Shown here piece after piece: positions 32,965 through 45,236 of a stretch of DNA of 64,000 nt (position 1 is the first letter of the stretch; each line of letters begins with the position of its first letter). Source of the DNA: Sialis fuliginosa (taxonomy: Eukaryota > Arthropoda > Insecta > Megaloptera > Sialidae). The position numbers and the translations under genes are program-made. The DNA is taken from contig OY540821.1 of NCBI GenBank assembly GCA_961205875.1, positions 4,030,001-4,094,000 of the forward strand, given 5' to 3'. The notes beneath the pieces were generated by a model. The model was not told the origin of the DNA and ran no database searches. It worked only from the letters and a program-made list of their open reading frames with translations.

Positions 32965-34242
32965 ACCTCGACAGATTTTAAAAATGAAACGCTAAGAAGA
33001 GTGTGGTTTATGCGTGAGTAAATGTATAAGAGAAAGATGGATGAATAAGGGTCAGGTCGGTCTCATTTCTCTGTCTGTCTGTCTGTCCGTTACGTGTTTT
33101 TTTTTATTTATAGGTACGTTCTCTGACCAGGTTATAGGCTTTATTTTGTTACGTTAGGTAACATAACAACTAAGCAGTGACGATAATAGTAAATCAAGTC
33201 GGAAAAAAGTTTGTCGCCGGCGCGATCTTTTGCAGTACGCTGCCTGAACCGTTCAATATTGAACAAAATAATGTATTAAAGAACTGTGTAGAATCAAAAG
33301 ATCTAAAATAAAGTTCGGGACACCATATGTCTAAATTTTATATTTAAGCCACAATGATTGCTTTTATGTTACAAAGAAAATTAAACGTATTTGGGTTCTG
33401 TTTACGTGGACTTATGACCTGCCAAACATTAATCCTTATCAAAATAAATGATTTCATCGTCATAAGTACGTAATGTAGATATAATTTGCCCTTACAGCAT
33501 CCAATTTGGTCTTATAGTTTAGCAAATAAATTGAAATAAATCATATGTTACCGTAATATCATTGAAAAGCACTGTCATGGCGTCCGCTGCCGCGCTGGTA
33601 TTCCGACTTTCTTGATCGTTAATTGTTTATTTTGTTTTCAATAATTAGCTTTTTAAATTTAAACAGATCGAAAAAATGTTGTACGTTTTGTTCTGATTAG
33701 TTTTTGTTAGGTAATTTAGGTGTTGATAAGTTATTATTACTATATTTTTCAAAAATCCGTAGTCCATGCGAGTGAAGCCGCGTAAGCACTGCTAGTGGTT
33801 AATAAAAACAAATGAAGTTTCACTTCAATCGTGCGCTTATGTGGGTGAGGCATTAGTTTTTGTAAGTGGGTATAATTTTACTAACAATAAGTATTGGTAA
33901 ATAAAGAATATGAAGAGATATGCGTCAACATGAAGGGGTACATTTTTTGAATATACATTTTAGGTTTAATATTAATTTCCCCCTGTTTCTGTGGAGTTGA
34001 GGCGCCACTGTTTGCGACATATGTACATATCTACATGGTTGTAACTACAGACATTTGCAAATTCTATTACGGGTTTCCAGTTGCAGTCATATGTACTCGT
34101 ACCAACTGCAAAAGACAAAATAGCTCAACATACATATGTACCCAACAAAAACTAACTCTATGTATAACATGTCGTATGTATGTACAGTCAGATGCAGAAG
34201 AAAGTCGACAGTTTGAAATCTGTTGCTTTGCTTTATTTATTT
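32965..34242. other. Unassigned stretch
   Basis: It contains a TGTC microsatellite near 33070 and the inverted partner (33813-33851) of 31128-31172. A GC-richer patch at 33575-33615 reads ATGGCGTCCGCTGCCGCGCT and continues to a stop after 12 codons. It could be a first-exon start but nothing supports it. Confidence 0.4.
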
Positions 34243-35057
34243 TGCTTCCTCGCAATATCGAAGATACGAGAAGCTATGTGATCGTTTCAGATTGAGACAA
34301 AAAAAAGTTCTCCAATTTCAAAATTTTAAATTTATTTATCCGTTTCACGTCAAGACAAACACTTTTAGTTCCGTGTCTGTCTGTCTGTCCGTGTGTCCGT
34401 GTGTCCGTCCGTCCGTCCGTCTGTCCCCTGAATCCTTGTCACACGCATTACTCATGAACCACTGAACCGATATTATTCAAACTTGGTCGGATGGTTGGGT
34501 TTGGTTTGAGGACGGTCCCATTTCAAAATCATCAAAATCGTGTGTAAGGGGGAGGGGTGACACCCCAAAATATTTATTTTTTCAAGATATCTCAAGAACG
34601 ACACATGTTACGAAAAAATTTTATAGAATATATTTTGTAGAGAATTAAATTTCCTATAATATGGGTCTACTACGTTTGTTGTAAAATATTCCCTTACAAA
34701 GATTTATCTAAATTAATTTTAAAAATTCGTGTTTTGTTTTTCTAAATTGATATTTGATTGGATATATTAAGTGTCATTTTGACGTTTTAAATGTCACTTT
34801 GGCGTTTTAAATGTCACTTTGACGTTTTAAATGTCATTTTAACATTTGCATAAATTTAGATTTAGATTGAAATTGTCAAAAAATTAAAAATATATGAAAA
34901 AATATTCAGGTGCGTTTTAAGAAAAAATTCGAACTAAGATTTTTTAGTAAAATTTGTATAAAAATTAAATGGTTAACCAATGCCAGGCAATTTATCTGAA
35001 CACTATCGGTTTTAGTGAATTTAGCACGAGGAAGCACTGTGCATTTACTTGGCAGAT
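34243..35057 (-). repeat. Interspersed repeat family A, complete copy
   Basis: It starts TGCTTCCTCGCAATATCGAA and ends ACTTGGCAGAT, with the GTCC/GTCT microsatellite (about 34375-34425) and four copies of a GTCA(C/T)TTTGACGTTTTAAAT-type tandem repeat. Confidence 0.85.
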
Positions 35058-35154
35058 GTTTTTTTAAATAATTACTTATTTTTTTTATTCAAAAGAAAAT
35101 ATTTTTATGTTAGAGTAAAGATCAAAAAATGTATTCACGATACCAAATATAACT

Positions 35155-35491
35155 CAGTGGCGTAGATAGGGGGGGGGGGGGATTAAGATGATCAATCACC
35201 CCCCATGAGTTTACTTCATGAGAAAATTCAAAGAAATTTTTTTTAAACTTCTCAAGTATGAATAAAATAGTAGAAGTAAAAAGGAAAAATTTTAATTAAG
35301 AGTAAAAAAAAAATAGGTCTTCAGTTATTTTAAATTAACTTTTTTTTTTTTTTTTAGTAATAAAAAGTAGACTAAATACAGTTTAAAAAAGGGCATTCAA
35401 TTTAAAATTACGTTAATAATTTTTTTTCTTTCGCATATTTTAGGGGCCTGGTCATATCGCCCCCCATCGCAAAAAGCTATCTACGCCACTG
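35155..35491. mobile_element. hAT-type MITE
   Basis: Ends CAGTGGCGTAGATAG and CTATCTACGCCACTG are a perfect 15-bp inverted repeat. ATATAACT precedes (35147-35154) and follows (35492-35499), a perfect 8-bp duplication. A 13-base G run (35169-35181) lies just inside the left end. It is 337 bp and non-coding. Confidence 0.9.
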
Positions 35492-35552
35492 ATATAACTA
35501 TGTATTTATAAAGAAATAAAACTAAATTTCCCATTGATATTTTATCCATATA

Positions 35553-35815
35553 CAATAGGGTCTCTTTTTACGCGGTAGATACGTTCCGCAGCAAATCACT
35601 TAAAAATACATTGTAAAATTAGGGATTTAAACAAAGTCAATCAATTAAAATAAGCCAAAAATCGCGTAAAAAAGTTTCTGAAAATAAAAATGCCTAAAAA
35701 AAAACAAAGGAAATTTATGTTAAACTTAAAATAAAATAAGTTTGTTTTTTAATTTTATTTATTTAATTTTATTGAAAAGTAATATATTTTTTCTTTCGAA
35801 TTATCATCACTATCT
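35553..35815 (-). repeat. Family L repeat, truncated
   Basis: It starts CAATAGGGTCTCTTTTTACG and runs through GATACGTTCCGCAGCAAATC. This corresponds, inverted, to the right half of the family L element at 47386-48245. It ends where family B begins. Confidence 0.6.
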
Positions 35816-35842
35816 AAAAATATCTGCCTTGGGAACCACGGG

Positions 35843-36773
35843 ACTTTCTTATACCTAACCTAACAGTGAATTGTATACGTGATTCTTTGTTTATTAAAAC
35901 ATTTCTAACAAAATAAAACAAAATGAATAATATAGGTAATATTATTCTCTCCATTATATAACAAGTGATTTTTTTTAACGTAATAACTGAAAACAGATGT
36001 TTACTCTTGTAAATTTTTGGATTTGTGAATTATTTTTAAAATAAGAAAAAAATGTTTTAGGTAAAAAATGTCGAGTATGTCATTATCTATAATTTATTCC
36101 CCATACATTTTTTTCCAACATTTATGATTTAGCCAGAAAGAATTTTTTTATGTAATTATTTAGATTCACCTACACAGTTCACTCTCAGTATTACGTATAA
36201 GAAAGTCTCATGCTACCTACGGCAAATACACACACTGTTCAATCTCTGTAATACGTATAAGAAAGTCCCATGACACTCATGGCAGATATTTCTCCTCTGT
36301 TATGAACCATTTGAATTATAATATTTTTTTTTCAAAAATTCGTTTTTACAAAAAAATGAATAGAACATAAATTATAGATATAGATATTACCTACATTTTT
36401 TAACTTTACCATTTTTCTCTATTTTGCACTGTTTCAGAGTAATTCGAAAAATTAAAAAATCGACGTAGGTAAACATCCGTGTCCGGTTGAAAGATCGTTT
36501 TCAAAAATAGGACGTTTTCTTCCCAGCCAAAAATTAATCTTAAATATAAAATATCAGCCTTCTACGATTTGTCGTACTTGAGTTACAGCGCTTACAGACA
36601 GACAGACAGACAGACAGACAGACGGACACACAGACATCATGGCGAAAATAGACAGAATGGATTCAGGGAAGGTCAAAATAGATAATTCCGTCAAAATCCG
36701 GAGTTCGAAAAAAATCGGCTTCACTATACTTACTTATACTAATGTATATTTCATATACATGGTATAAGAAAGT
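35843..36773 (-). repeat. Family B repeat, long copy
   Basis: It is bounded by ACTTTCTTATACC and GGTATAAGAAAGT, a 13-bp inverted repeat. It contains a long GACA microsatellite (about 36596-36623), GCCGATTTTTTTCGAACTCC (inverse) and CGACGTAGGTAAACATCCG. The GTATAAGAAAGTC(C/T)CATG motif recurs at about 36197 and 36257, so part of the end is duplicated relative to 48834-49542. Confidence 0.72.
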
Positions 36774-38390
36774 TAAAACGTTTACATTTAAATAAAAAAA
36801 TCTTTTATTACCTAAAAAGATGTTTTTTACATAATAAAACACACATACACTCAGTACAGTGTATAAGAAAGTCTCAAGGCACCCATGGTATCTTTTTTTG
36901 ATATAATTAATATGTCCTTACTTTTTTTGACTCAGCCTGTACACGTAAGTGTAATTTAAAAGAGTTTTTATCATAAATGTTTTTTATACAAAGCTAAGTA
37001 AATGTGGCTTTATTATATTATTATATAAATTATTTATGAATTTTTATAAACATATATAAATGTGTTTATTTATTTATCCAAATGAATATGGTTTTTAAAA
37101 GGATTCAACGGATTTAATTTTCATTTGATGTTTATAAATTTCATATTTTTAATGTAGGGTGTTATAGTTAACCCGGGAGTGGGCGTGCTGGGTTGTTTGA
37201 GTCACCAAGTTTTAAAACTATATTTTTTTCCTTGAAAATTCGTGGGGGTACCTTCAATCAATACGTTAGGTAATATAATTCATTTTTATTTGTTCCGACT
37301 TTACACAAAAACTACTGTACCGATTTTTATGAGACTTTCACCGTTAGAAAGCCTAAGAATTAAGAATTTTGTGATAATTGATTTTACATAGTAGTATCGG
37401 TTCGTATTAAGCAAAATTTACAAAAGAGAATCAATTGTAGTTGTGATAAAAAAAAAATATTTTCTATTAAAATTATATACATATGGGCGAGTCCAGACTA
37501 ACCGCTATTTTTTGGACTTTTTTGATTTATTTATTTTTTGCGTAAAAAATTCACTTCTTGATAAATTGACGCCTATTACTTTAAAGATGTATGGCACGTA
37601 CAGCCTGAGTCAAAAATATTGTAAATCTAGATGCAATGAACGATCAAAATCAAATTATGTATTATTCACTTTAAATGCTTATAAGAAAGTCAAATTGGTT
37701 TATACACTACATAAACTATATTAATACATTTGTTGAAAACCTTATCCCATTAATGACTGTTATTTTAGAATTTTAACCAAAAAATTCATATTTGTGTTGA
37801 TAATATGAAAACATTTTATTCTGATTTCATCTGTCAGATATAAAAACAAAAGAAGTATTTTATTGTTATAAATGACATAAATTAAAATATTTTTAAATAA
37901 CACTATTTAGAACATAAGTGGAACCATGGTATCATGAGTGGAACATATAAATGTAATGAAAATAATAATATTAGTACTTCATATGCTTACATATATGAAA
38001 AAATTTGTAATAAAAACAAATCATAACATTTCAGTACACCATTTTTTTTTTCAATATTTTTCAGCAATAATTATTTTTTCTCTCACAATTTAGTTCTGTA
38101 TGCGTATAATTTTTTTTATGAAACTTGTTGCTAAATATGTAAGTGTCGTGTTGTGAAAATTTCAGATTTTTCTCGATGCTTGAACCATGTGTTCTATTGG
38201 ACTTTAACCGTAAATACACCATTCTGCCATAAGAGCCCATGTTAATTTAAAAAAATAATAACTTTCAAACTATGTTGTTAAACCTTTTGAAATTTCTCGT
38301 TCAAATTAGATACCTGCCATACATCCTTAAAAATCACTTAACATTTAACAACTCCAAGCAATGAAGTAAAAATAATCTATATCAATTGTG

Positions 38391-38406
38391 TGTAACGCAC
38401 GTTACA
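38391..38406. repeat. TGTAACG-CA-CGTTACA inverted repeat, first
   Basis: Two perfect 7-bp arms flank a CA spacer. The same arms occur at 38569-38584 with spacer CC, start to start 178 bp apart. Confidence 0.6.
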
Positions 38407-38568
38407 CTTATCAAAAATCATTCAAAATAGATAAACATAGCTTCACTTTTATGTTTACATCTGCTTATATTAATAAAGTCACAGTATACAAAAAAACACA
38501 TAAATTTTTGCAGATTTACCTGACTTAATGACTTTTAATTAATTTTATTAAAATAGCCTTCCGAAATT

Positions 38569-38584
38569 TGTAACGCCCGTTACA
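38569..38584. repeat. TGTAACG-CC-CGTTACA inverted repeat, second
   Basis: It has the same 7-bp arms as 38391-38406 with a CC spacer. It could be a protein binding site or chance; no gene lies nearby. Confidence 0.6.
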
Positions 38585-39234
38585 AGTACTTATGAGTATT
38601 TTACAAATCTAATAATAAATGTGCAAAATTCTCCTTTTAACATAGTGAAGTTAATAAAAAAATCAGTTCCTTTTCAGGTGTTATTTCATATTATAAATTT
38701 ATATTAATATCAAAAATATCATTTTGATTAGCACAAACTTGTAAAATCCATTCAATGGACTCGCACCTTTATAAGATAAATTAAATTACTGTCGGAAAAA
38801 AATTATTGAATACTCATTTTTTAATGCCTCTGACTACGGCGCTTATTACACTTCAAATAAATATGTCAAAGATCTTTGACAAAGATTTGATTCTTTGTTA
38901 AAATACGAGATTTTGTTCTATTACACTACATAAAATATTTGATATTTTCTAGGGATATTTTCTTATTTTTTGGTGTATTTTGATTATCAGTGGGTGGATG
39001 TTGTCAGTTGTCGCGATCGAGGTTTGAATCGTTTGAATTTACAATCGTGTATTGCGAATAATTATAATCACAATATTTATATTATATTTATTTAAATTAT
39101 ATTATATTTATTTATTTATATCAAATGCTGGATTAGCTTCATATTCTATTATTAATAATTTCGTAGCCGAAAACGTCCACGAAAACTTGTCAGTCGCCAT
39201 TTTGATTTATTTGTCAAAAAACTTTGATCAAATA

Positions 39235-40121
39235 CAGGGTGAGGCATTTAAAGTGTTACAGATTATTATTTCAGAACCATCGCATATTTAAAAAAAATGT
39301 TTCAACCAAATTATGTTTGGTTGCGAGGGGGTAATCGAATATTAATATTTATTTGTTATTTTATCGTGGCCTTCAAGATTATTTATTTGAAAGTCAACAT
39401 TATTTTTTTAAATAGGAACCTATAGTTTTTATTTAATAATCTTATTCTACGTGAAAAAACACGAATCCTTCATTGAATACTTTTTTTTGAGCAACCTAAA
39501 CTTTCCAAGATATCTAACAAAATAATTTCGAGATTTTAAACATTCAAGATTTTTTTACTCAGAAATCATCAACTTTAGAGAAAAAGTACAAAATATAAAA
39601 AATGTTTATTTTGGTCTAATGAAAGTTGCAGAATTATTCTAGAATTTTTTTTAACATTTCGTATTTTTTTTGTTTTTGCTAAAATAAAATAAATAAAAAA
39701 AGTTTTAAATTTAAAAAAAAAATAATTCTTCAAGCTTTATTAGACCAAAATAAATATTTTTTGTGTCTTGTACTTTTTTCTAAAGTTTATAGTTTCTAAG
39801 TAAAAAATTCTTGAAAGTTCAAAATTTCGAATTATTTTGTTAGATATCTTAAAAAGCTAACGTTGTTTAAAAAAAGGTTTCAATGAAAGATTCGTGTTTT
39901 TCACGTAGAATAAGATTACAAAATAAAAACTATAGGTTCCTATAATAAATATAATAATGATGTTGACCTTCAAATGTTCTTTAAGGCCGCGTTAAAATAA
40001 CAAATAAACATTACTATTCGATTACCCCCTCACAACCAAACATTTTTTGGTTTAAACATTTTTTTCAAATATGCCATGGTTCTGAGATAATAATTTGTAA
40101 CACTTTAAATGCCCTACCCTG
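39235..40121. mobile_element. Family G foldback element, nearly full-length palindrome
   Basis: Ends CAGGGTGAGGCATTTAAAGT and ACTTTAAATGCCCTACCCTG are inverted, with TA on each side. The inversion continues through most of both halves (arms about 430 bp), including GGTTG(C/T)GAGGGGGTAATCGA, ACGTGAAAAAACACGAAT and TTTATTTTGGTCTAAT, each with its complement in the other half. It is non-coding. RNA from it would fold into a long hairpin. Confidence 0.82.
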
Positions 40122-40608
40122 TATAAGAGACTGTTATTATCTATGATCATAGAAATATTATGAAGGTAAATATTATAAAAGTTCTATTATTTATTAATAA
40201 CCGCCTACCTCTAACCCCCTAAGTCGTTCTAGTATCACCCAAAAGATTTGTATTACACCCAAAAGCCTAGATTTACCATTTGTGTTAATAGTGTTTGATT
40301 AATTATTATTATAAATAATGCACAGTTTTTTTCATCCCCCATTAAATTGTAGGTTACATAGTTACACATCATTCATTATTCATCATTTGTACATACATTT
40401 GATGTGCGCAAATAACATACGCGTTGCGTGTATGAGTGATTAGCTCATTATATATTAATCCTGCTGTATGAACAATCATGTATTTATAGGATAATTATTA
40501 TCAATTTAATCATGGTTGAATATAATGAATGTTCTAGTATGATATGCATTAGTTTATATTTTCGATATACCGGGTGGATTAAAAAAAAGTATCATTTTTG
40601 GGGACTTA
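40122..40608. other. Unassigned AT-rich stretch
   Basis: Nothing is recognised apart from a CCGGGTGGATTAAAAAAAAG segment near 40570 that resembles the ends of CAGGGTG-type elements. Confidence 0.45.
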
Positions 40609-40850
40609 AGGTAGTGGTACCAGTCTTGGCAAGGACCTCAGTAATGGCAAATTTTTAATTGAATGTACTGAATTAGAAATATGTGTTGATATTTGATTAC
40701 TACCATTTCTGAATATTAATCTATATACATTTAACTGTCTTACAGCGTGATTTGATGACAATCGGCTAATAGGTGTCAAAATGGTGGACATTTAAACTAA
40801 TTATTAGCATAATTTATTAATTAATTATTATATTATCATATCGTCCAATC
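40609..40850 (-). repeat. Family C MITE, left half only
   Basis: AGGTAGTGGTACCAGTCTTGGC and the following ~230 bp match the copy at 23980-24529. It breaks off where a family A fragment begins. Confidence 0.75.
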
Positions 40851-40911
40851 GATAATTAACTATCTTTAGTAAATTTAGCACGAGGAAGCACTGTGCATTT
40901 ACTTGGCGGAT
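40851..40911 (-). repeat. Family A end fragment
   Basis: AGCACGAGGAAGCACTGTGC followed by ATTTACTTGGCGGAT matches the left terminus of family A. The rest of the element is missing. Confidence 0.65.
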
Positions 40912-40917
40912 GTTTTT

Positions 40918-42990
40918 ATTTCCATGTTCTGAAAGAAATGGAAGTATTGTAATACCATCGAAAAATCGTGTCCGAGATAATGACAGATTCTGAATGTACT
41001 AACTTCAAAACTTAAAGAAAAGTTAATTTCCGTATGGCGGCTGTGCGTGTGTCTGTGTGTCTGTGCGGATGTAGAATTTTCTTTCGTTCACGATAACTAC
41101 TGTAAAAATGCACCAATATAAATTATTTTTGGGAAAAATGTTTGTCTCAGTGAGTACTCCAGACCTATAGGCTATGTGCAGGGGGGCGGAGTTACAAATA
41201 ATTTCGATGCAAGCGCTCGTGGTGAGCATAATTGTCACTTGTAAACTGAACTCCATTTTTCCATATACGTCAGTGAGAATTGTTTTTATAATTATAATTT
41301 CAGAAAGTTTTTTTAATTGCACACAAAACATGAGAAAAACTAATATAAGTTTAACGTAATCTGTAATTTAACTTGCGCATACGCAGTAGAGGGCCTTCTT
41401 AACTTTAACATGACCACTTTTCGTTATGTCAAACTAAAAACTAACCCCAAATTATTATATTAAATGTGATAAAAAACGAGTTAATTTTAGTAAAAGAGAA
41501 TAGGATACATTTCTAGAATTAATAAAAGAATATAGCGCTACTGTAGAACGTAAAAGAAGCCGGATAAAAATGAAATAAATAATAGAAATTAAATAAATTT
41601 GGGTTACACGTTGATGCTATTTTTTAAATTTGTAAAACCTTTAAACGTGAAATAAGTTATAAAAAAATAATAATGGTACGGCAAGACAGCGTCAATAGTT
41701 AAAATACACAGTATTATAATGTACACATACCTGATTTTAGGCCATTCATAACGTATTACAGATAATATTACGCAATAGTATCAAATACATACATTATTTA
41801 TTTTTGATTGTTTGCAATTTTTGTCAACAAACAAATTTTTTAAATACATATATTTTGATAAATCAATCAGTCCAATTAATTAATATGTATTCAAATTGTA
41901 AGATTCATTCTTTTGGATGTTTTAAAACTGTATGTTTAATTATAAACCGGCAGTTCATCTGTCAGTTAAATTAAGATTAATTCATAATTTTTAACTGAAC
42001 ATTAAGAAACACATATATAGATTAAACTCCGGTTTAACTAGGACATGTAGTATAAACTCATATTGAGAAATCGGGCCTAAGTAAAATAGTTTTACAGATT
42101 CCCTGTACGAAGTTATAACCGAAAAACGAGCAAAGTGGATCAAAGCGGTAAAAAGAGTCAAATAAGTAAAACTACGATTTTACTTATTTGAAAATTATTA
42201 ATGTAAATCACTGAAAGTAAAAGGGATTGAGTGTTTGATACATTCAAATCCGGTCCGACGCCATAGTTTGAGGTTATGCTGTCAATGTAAACGAATTAAT
42301 TATTTTTCTATTATAAGTCATGATTGAAGAAAAAAAATACCCAAAATAAATAATTCTCACGTACCTTTTAAGCTTTGCTATTTATATTATATGCATACAG
42401 CTAGATTAAATGATATTTGTTCATTAAAAAATTTCGCTGTATAAATAATAAAAAGAAAGATCAGCGCGATCAGTACTTCTTTATTGTCCGCTAGCGGCGC
42501 TAGTAGGCGTCGTGCACATAGTCTATTGATTTTGGTGCTAATCGGATTAGGGGTTTTGGAAATATTCGAAATTTTGTATCTTTTTTCGTCGAACTTAAGG
42601 GATATTTATTATTTGTACGTGTCTAAACAGCCATTTAAGGGGTGAAAAACACCCTCAAAATTTTAATTTTAAATATTAATTAATACGTCATTAATTTATG
42701 TTGCCTTGGAAACAAATGCAACTAAATTCAAATTATCAAATTAGTTGTTCTACGAATGTGTATTATGTTTTTGACATTTTAGATTTTATTATTTATATAC
42801 AAATGGCAATAACTGCTGTAACCGTCATAAGTATAGGTATATGTTTTTTATGTATTATGAAATTTGTATTCATAGTAGTAGGTTATATAAATAAAATATA
42901 AAAAAAAATTATATTAAAAATTATTTAAAAAGATAGAAATAATAACATGGAAGTCATGTATGGTTCTCCATACCGATATTTAATTAATTT
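40918..42990 (-). repeat. Family I repeat, interrupted
   Basis: It begins near CCATGTTCTGAAAGAAATGG and resumes after an insertion (41169-42514) with TTGATTTTGGTGCTAATCGG. It ends with the CATGGAAGTCATG and GGTTCTCCATACCGATATT segments. The order matches 52769-54072 inverted. A 67-codon hydrophobic plus frame (42698-42901) lies in it and is unassigned. Confidence 0.65.
41169..42514. mobile_element. Insertion in family I, class uncertain
   Basis: Near-terminal GGCTATGTGCA and TGCACATAGTC are inverted repeats, and CTA lies at both edges, which could be a 3-bp duplication. The empty site is inferred from the family I copies at 26830 and 52769, which read straight through CCAGACCT(G/A)TTGATTTTGG. 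The 1.35-kb interior has no recognisable coding sequence. A 3-bp duplication would suggest PIF/Harbinger. Confidence 0.55.
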
Positions 42991-43584
42991 AACGTTCATT
43001 GTTTCTGAATTCAATCATACCACACGCCTACTACGGGGTTGAAAAAACCCAATACCTTTCTCTTACAGGAAATATAATAAATAAAATACGTATACTGCTT
43101 ATATTTTAAATTTACTGACTGAGTAAACATATTATATTGTTCTGCATACAAATTTTAAATAACATATATCAAAAAAGCAAGCGCAGTTATTTTATGAGGG
43201 GTGTTGTTAGAGTTTGTGTGTCTGTGGGTCATTAGTGGTCATAAAATGGGCGCCTTGGGGCTGCAGGGCCGCGGTGATTAGGGGTTGATGGACGACTTAC
43301 AACCCCCGGAACTAATTTATTGTATACTTGCGATTATTTACGGGAGCTAGATGTAATTGTGTATGTACCCTACGAGAAGTTATTTATTTTTTATTAAACG
43401 ACACGTTAAGAAGCCAAATTTGGTTATGTTTTCGTCATTTATAAAATGTTTAATTTTTTTTATCGTTATGCTATGAACTAATTTCTGTAAATTTTAAACT
43501 TTATTTTGAATGAAACAACATTCATAATTAAAAAATGAATTTTGTGGGTTGATACATTAGTTAGTGTATAACCGTATCCAAATA
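42991..43584. other. Unassigned stretch
   Basis: A GC-richer patch lies at about 43240-43310. No gene or repeat boundary is recognised. Confidence 0.45.
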
Positions 43585-44039
43585 CAGTATAACCTTAATA
43601 TAACGAGCCTCAATATAACGATTTCCTCGATTTAACAAATTTTTCGAAATCCCCAAGAACTGCCCGTTAGAACTAATGCAAAATATACCTTTATATTACG
43701 AATATATTTGTCAACAACCTCTTTATAACGAATTTTTTGATAGGTTCAGACACATTAAATTTTCCGTAAGACAATCATTATTGTTTTTTTGCCGTTTAAA
43801 GTTGCAATGGTTGAAAAACAAAAAGGATGTTCCTTAACCGTCGCAAAGAAACTAGAAATCATTAAGTATGTAGACGAGAATCCTACAACGAAAAAAATAG
43901 ACATCGCTACATTCTTACCTTGTTATAACGAATTGTAGACCAACCTAACCTTTATATAACAAACCTCACTGTAACAAATTACTTGGTATAACGAATATTT
44001 TCTACTTTCCTTCAGTTTTGTTATATCGAGGTTGCACTG
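43585..44039 (+). mobile_element. Pogo/Tigger-like deletion derivative
   Basis: It begins CAGTATAACCTTAATATAAC and ends GTTATATCGAGGTTGCACTG, imperfect inverted repeats of the CAGT..AACCT..ATATAAC type known for pogo-group elements, with TA on each side. The TATAACGA motif is repeated many times inside. A transposase N-terminal stub lies in the middle. Confidence 0.75.
43807..43938 (+). pseudogene. Pogo-type transposase N-terminal HTH stub
   Basis: The 43-codon frame MVEKQKGCSLTVAKKLEII followed by DENPTTKKIDIATFL resembles the first CENP-B-type helix-turn-helix of pogo/Tigger transposases, the DNA-binding domain that recognises the element ends. It stops in the element's right subterminal repeats, so the second DNA-binding half and the DDE domain are deleted. 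Confidence 0.68.
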
Positions 44040-44484
44040 TATAACGAATGAGGCCGATTATCCCAAAAGCTGTAACTTTTTTTTTCAATTTTCTATTTAA
44101 TGAAATTCCAAAAAATAGTAAATGTCAACAATTTGGAAATGGCCCTAATCAACTAAGGAATACATATGAATCTTAAAAATAATTTTGTACTTTTTTTAAA
44201 TGTATCATTTTAGTTCAAATTTGTCCCCTCCTCCTAAAACAAGTCTTAAAAAACACCTCTTAGCATTCAAAAGCTGTTCCTTACAATTTTATATAAAAAA
44301 ATAATTTATCCTCAAAAACGTGCCAAAACTGATTAAATTAACTAAAAATATTTATTTAATTTTATTAATTTAAAATACAATAGATAATCTCTCCAATTAC
44401 GCGGTTGATTGGTTTCATGAAAACAGTGCGTAGAAAGAAACAAGAAAAATAGAGAAATTTATTACGTTGTTTTTTACGTTGTTA
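44040..44484. other. Unassigned stretch with a pogo-like end motif
   Basis: Near 44387-44450 the sequence TCTCCAATTACGCGG and TTTCATGAAAACAGTGCGTA resembles the segment at 60909-60970. No intact element is visible. Confidence 0.45.
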
Positions 44485-44790
44485 GGTTTCCGTAGAAAAC
44501 TAGGAAACCTTATAGTTTTGCCATGTCCGTCCGTCCGTCCTCAAAAATTTTAAACCGATTAAGATGAAATTTAGTATACAGACGAAGACTGATAACCCAA
44601 AAATAGAAATGATATTATTTTTGAAAAAATAATTTTTTTGGACCCCTTTCCATACACTAAAAAGTATTTTCAAAATTTTTTTTCACTTAATCCATTAAGT
44701 GAGGTGTCTTTAGATAGGTCTCCTAAAATGCAATAAAAAATGCAGTATGACATTTTGATTTTAACCCCTTAGGACGGATTGAGCTAAAAT
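44485..44790 (+). repeat. Family K repeat, truncated
   Basis: GGTTTCCGTAGAAAACTA, the GTCC microsatellite, ATGAAATTTAGTATACAGACG and GATAGGTCTCCTAAAAT occur in the same order as in the complete copy at 54967-55461. It breaks off at the family C element. Confidence 0.68.
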
Positions 44791-45236
44791 TGGTACTGGT
44801 ACCAGTCTTGGTCGCTTTAAGAGCAAGATATACTGTTTTTTGGGATTGATGGGGTTCTTTTTTATAATTACAAAAATTTGCAAATGTAGTTTTTTTTTAA
44901 TTATAGCCTTTTATTTTGTTTATATTTTTCTCAAGTAATGGATAAAGTAAAACTAGTAATGAGCACCCATTTTGACACCTAACAAAATTATAAAATAAAG
45001 AATCGTAAAATTTGAAACAATGTAAGTAAAACAGATGTTATGATGATATAATAATTAATAAATAGATTACACTAATAATTAGTTTAAATGTCCACCATTT
45101 TGACACCCATTGTCCGATTGTCATTAAATTAAGCTGTTTTACAGTAATCAGATATCAACAAATATTTCTAATAAAGTACATTTAATTACACAAGAGTCCA
45201 ACACTGGGGTATGATCAAAGACTGGTGCTAGTACCT
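44791..45236 (+). repeat. Family C MITE, shortened
   Basis: It begins TGGTACTGGTACCAGTCTTGG and ends GACTGGTGCTAGTACCT followed by TA. An internal deletion makes it about 90 bp shorter than 49731-50265. Confidence 0.72.

Larger units (their letters stand above)
36774..39234. other. Unassigned AT-rich stretch
   Basis: The GTATAAGAAAGTCTC motif occurs once more near 36860. Frames of 93 codons (37443-37724) and 79 codons (39052-39291) are A/T-driven and unrecognised. TAACCCGGGAGTGGGCGTGC near 37169 is unusually GC-rich but has no visible partner. Confidence 0.42.

Noticed and set aside
33580-33618. ATGGCGTCCGCTGCCGCGCT as a possible first exon
   Set aside because: Only 12 codons before a stop; a GTATTC donor is possible but there is no downstream exon I can point to.
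34375-34425. GTCC/GTCT repeat as a CRISPR-like or functional array
   Set aside because: It is a simple microsatellite at a fixed position in family A; there are no spacers.
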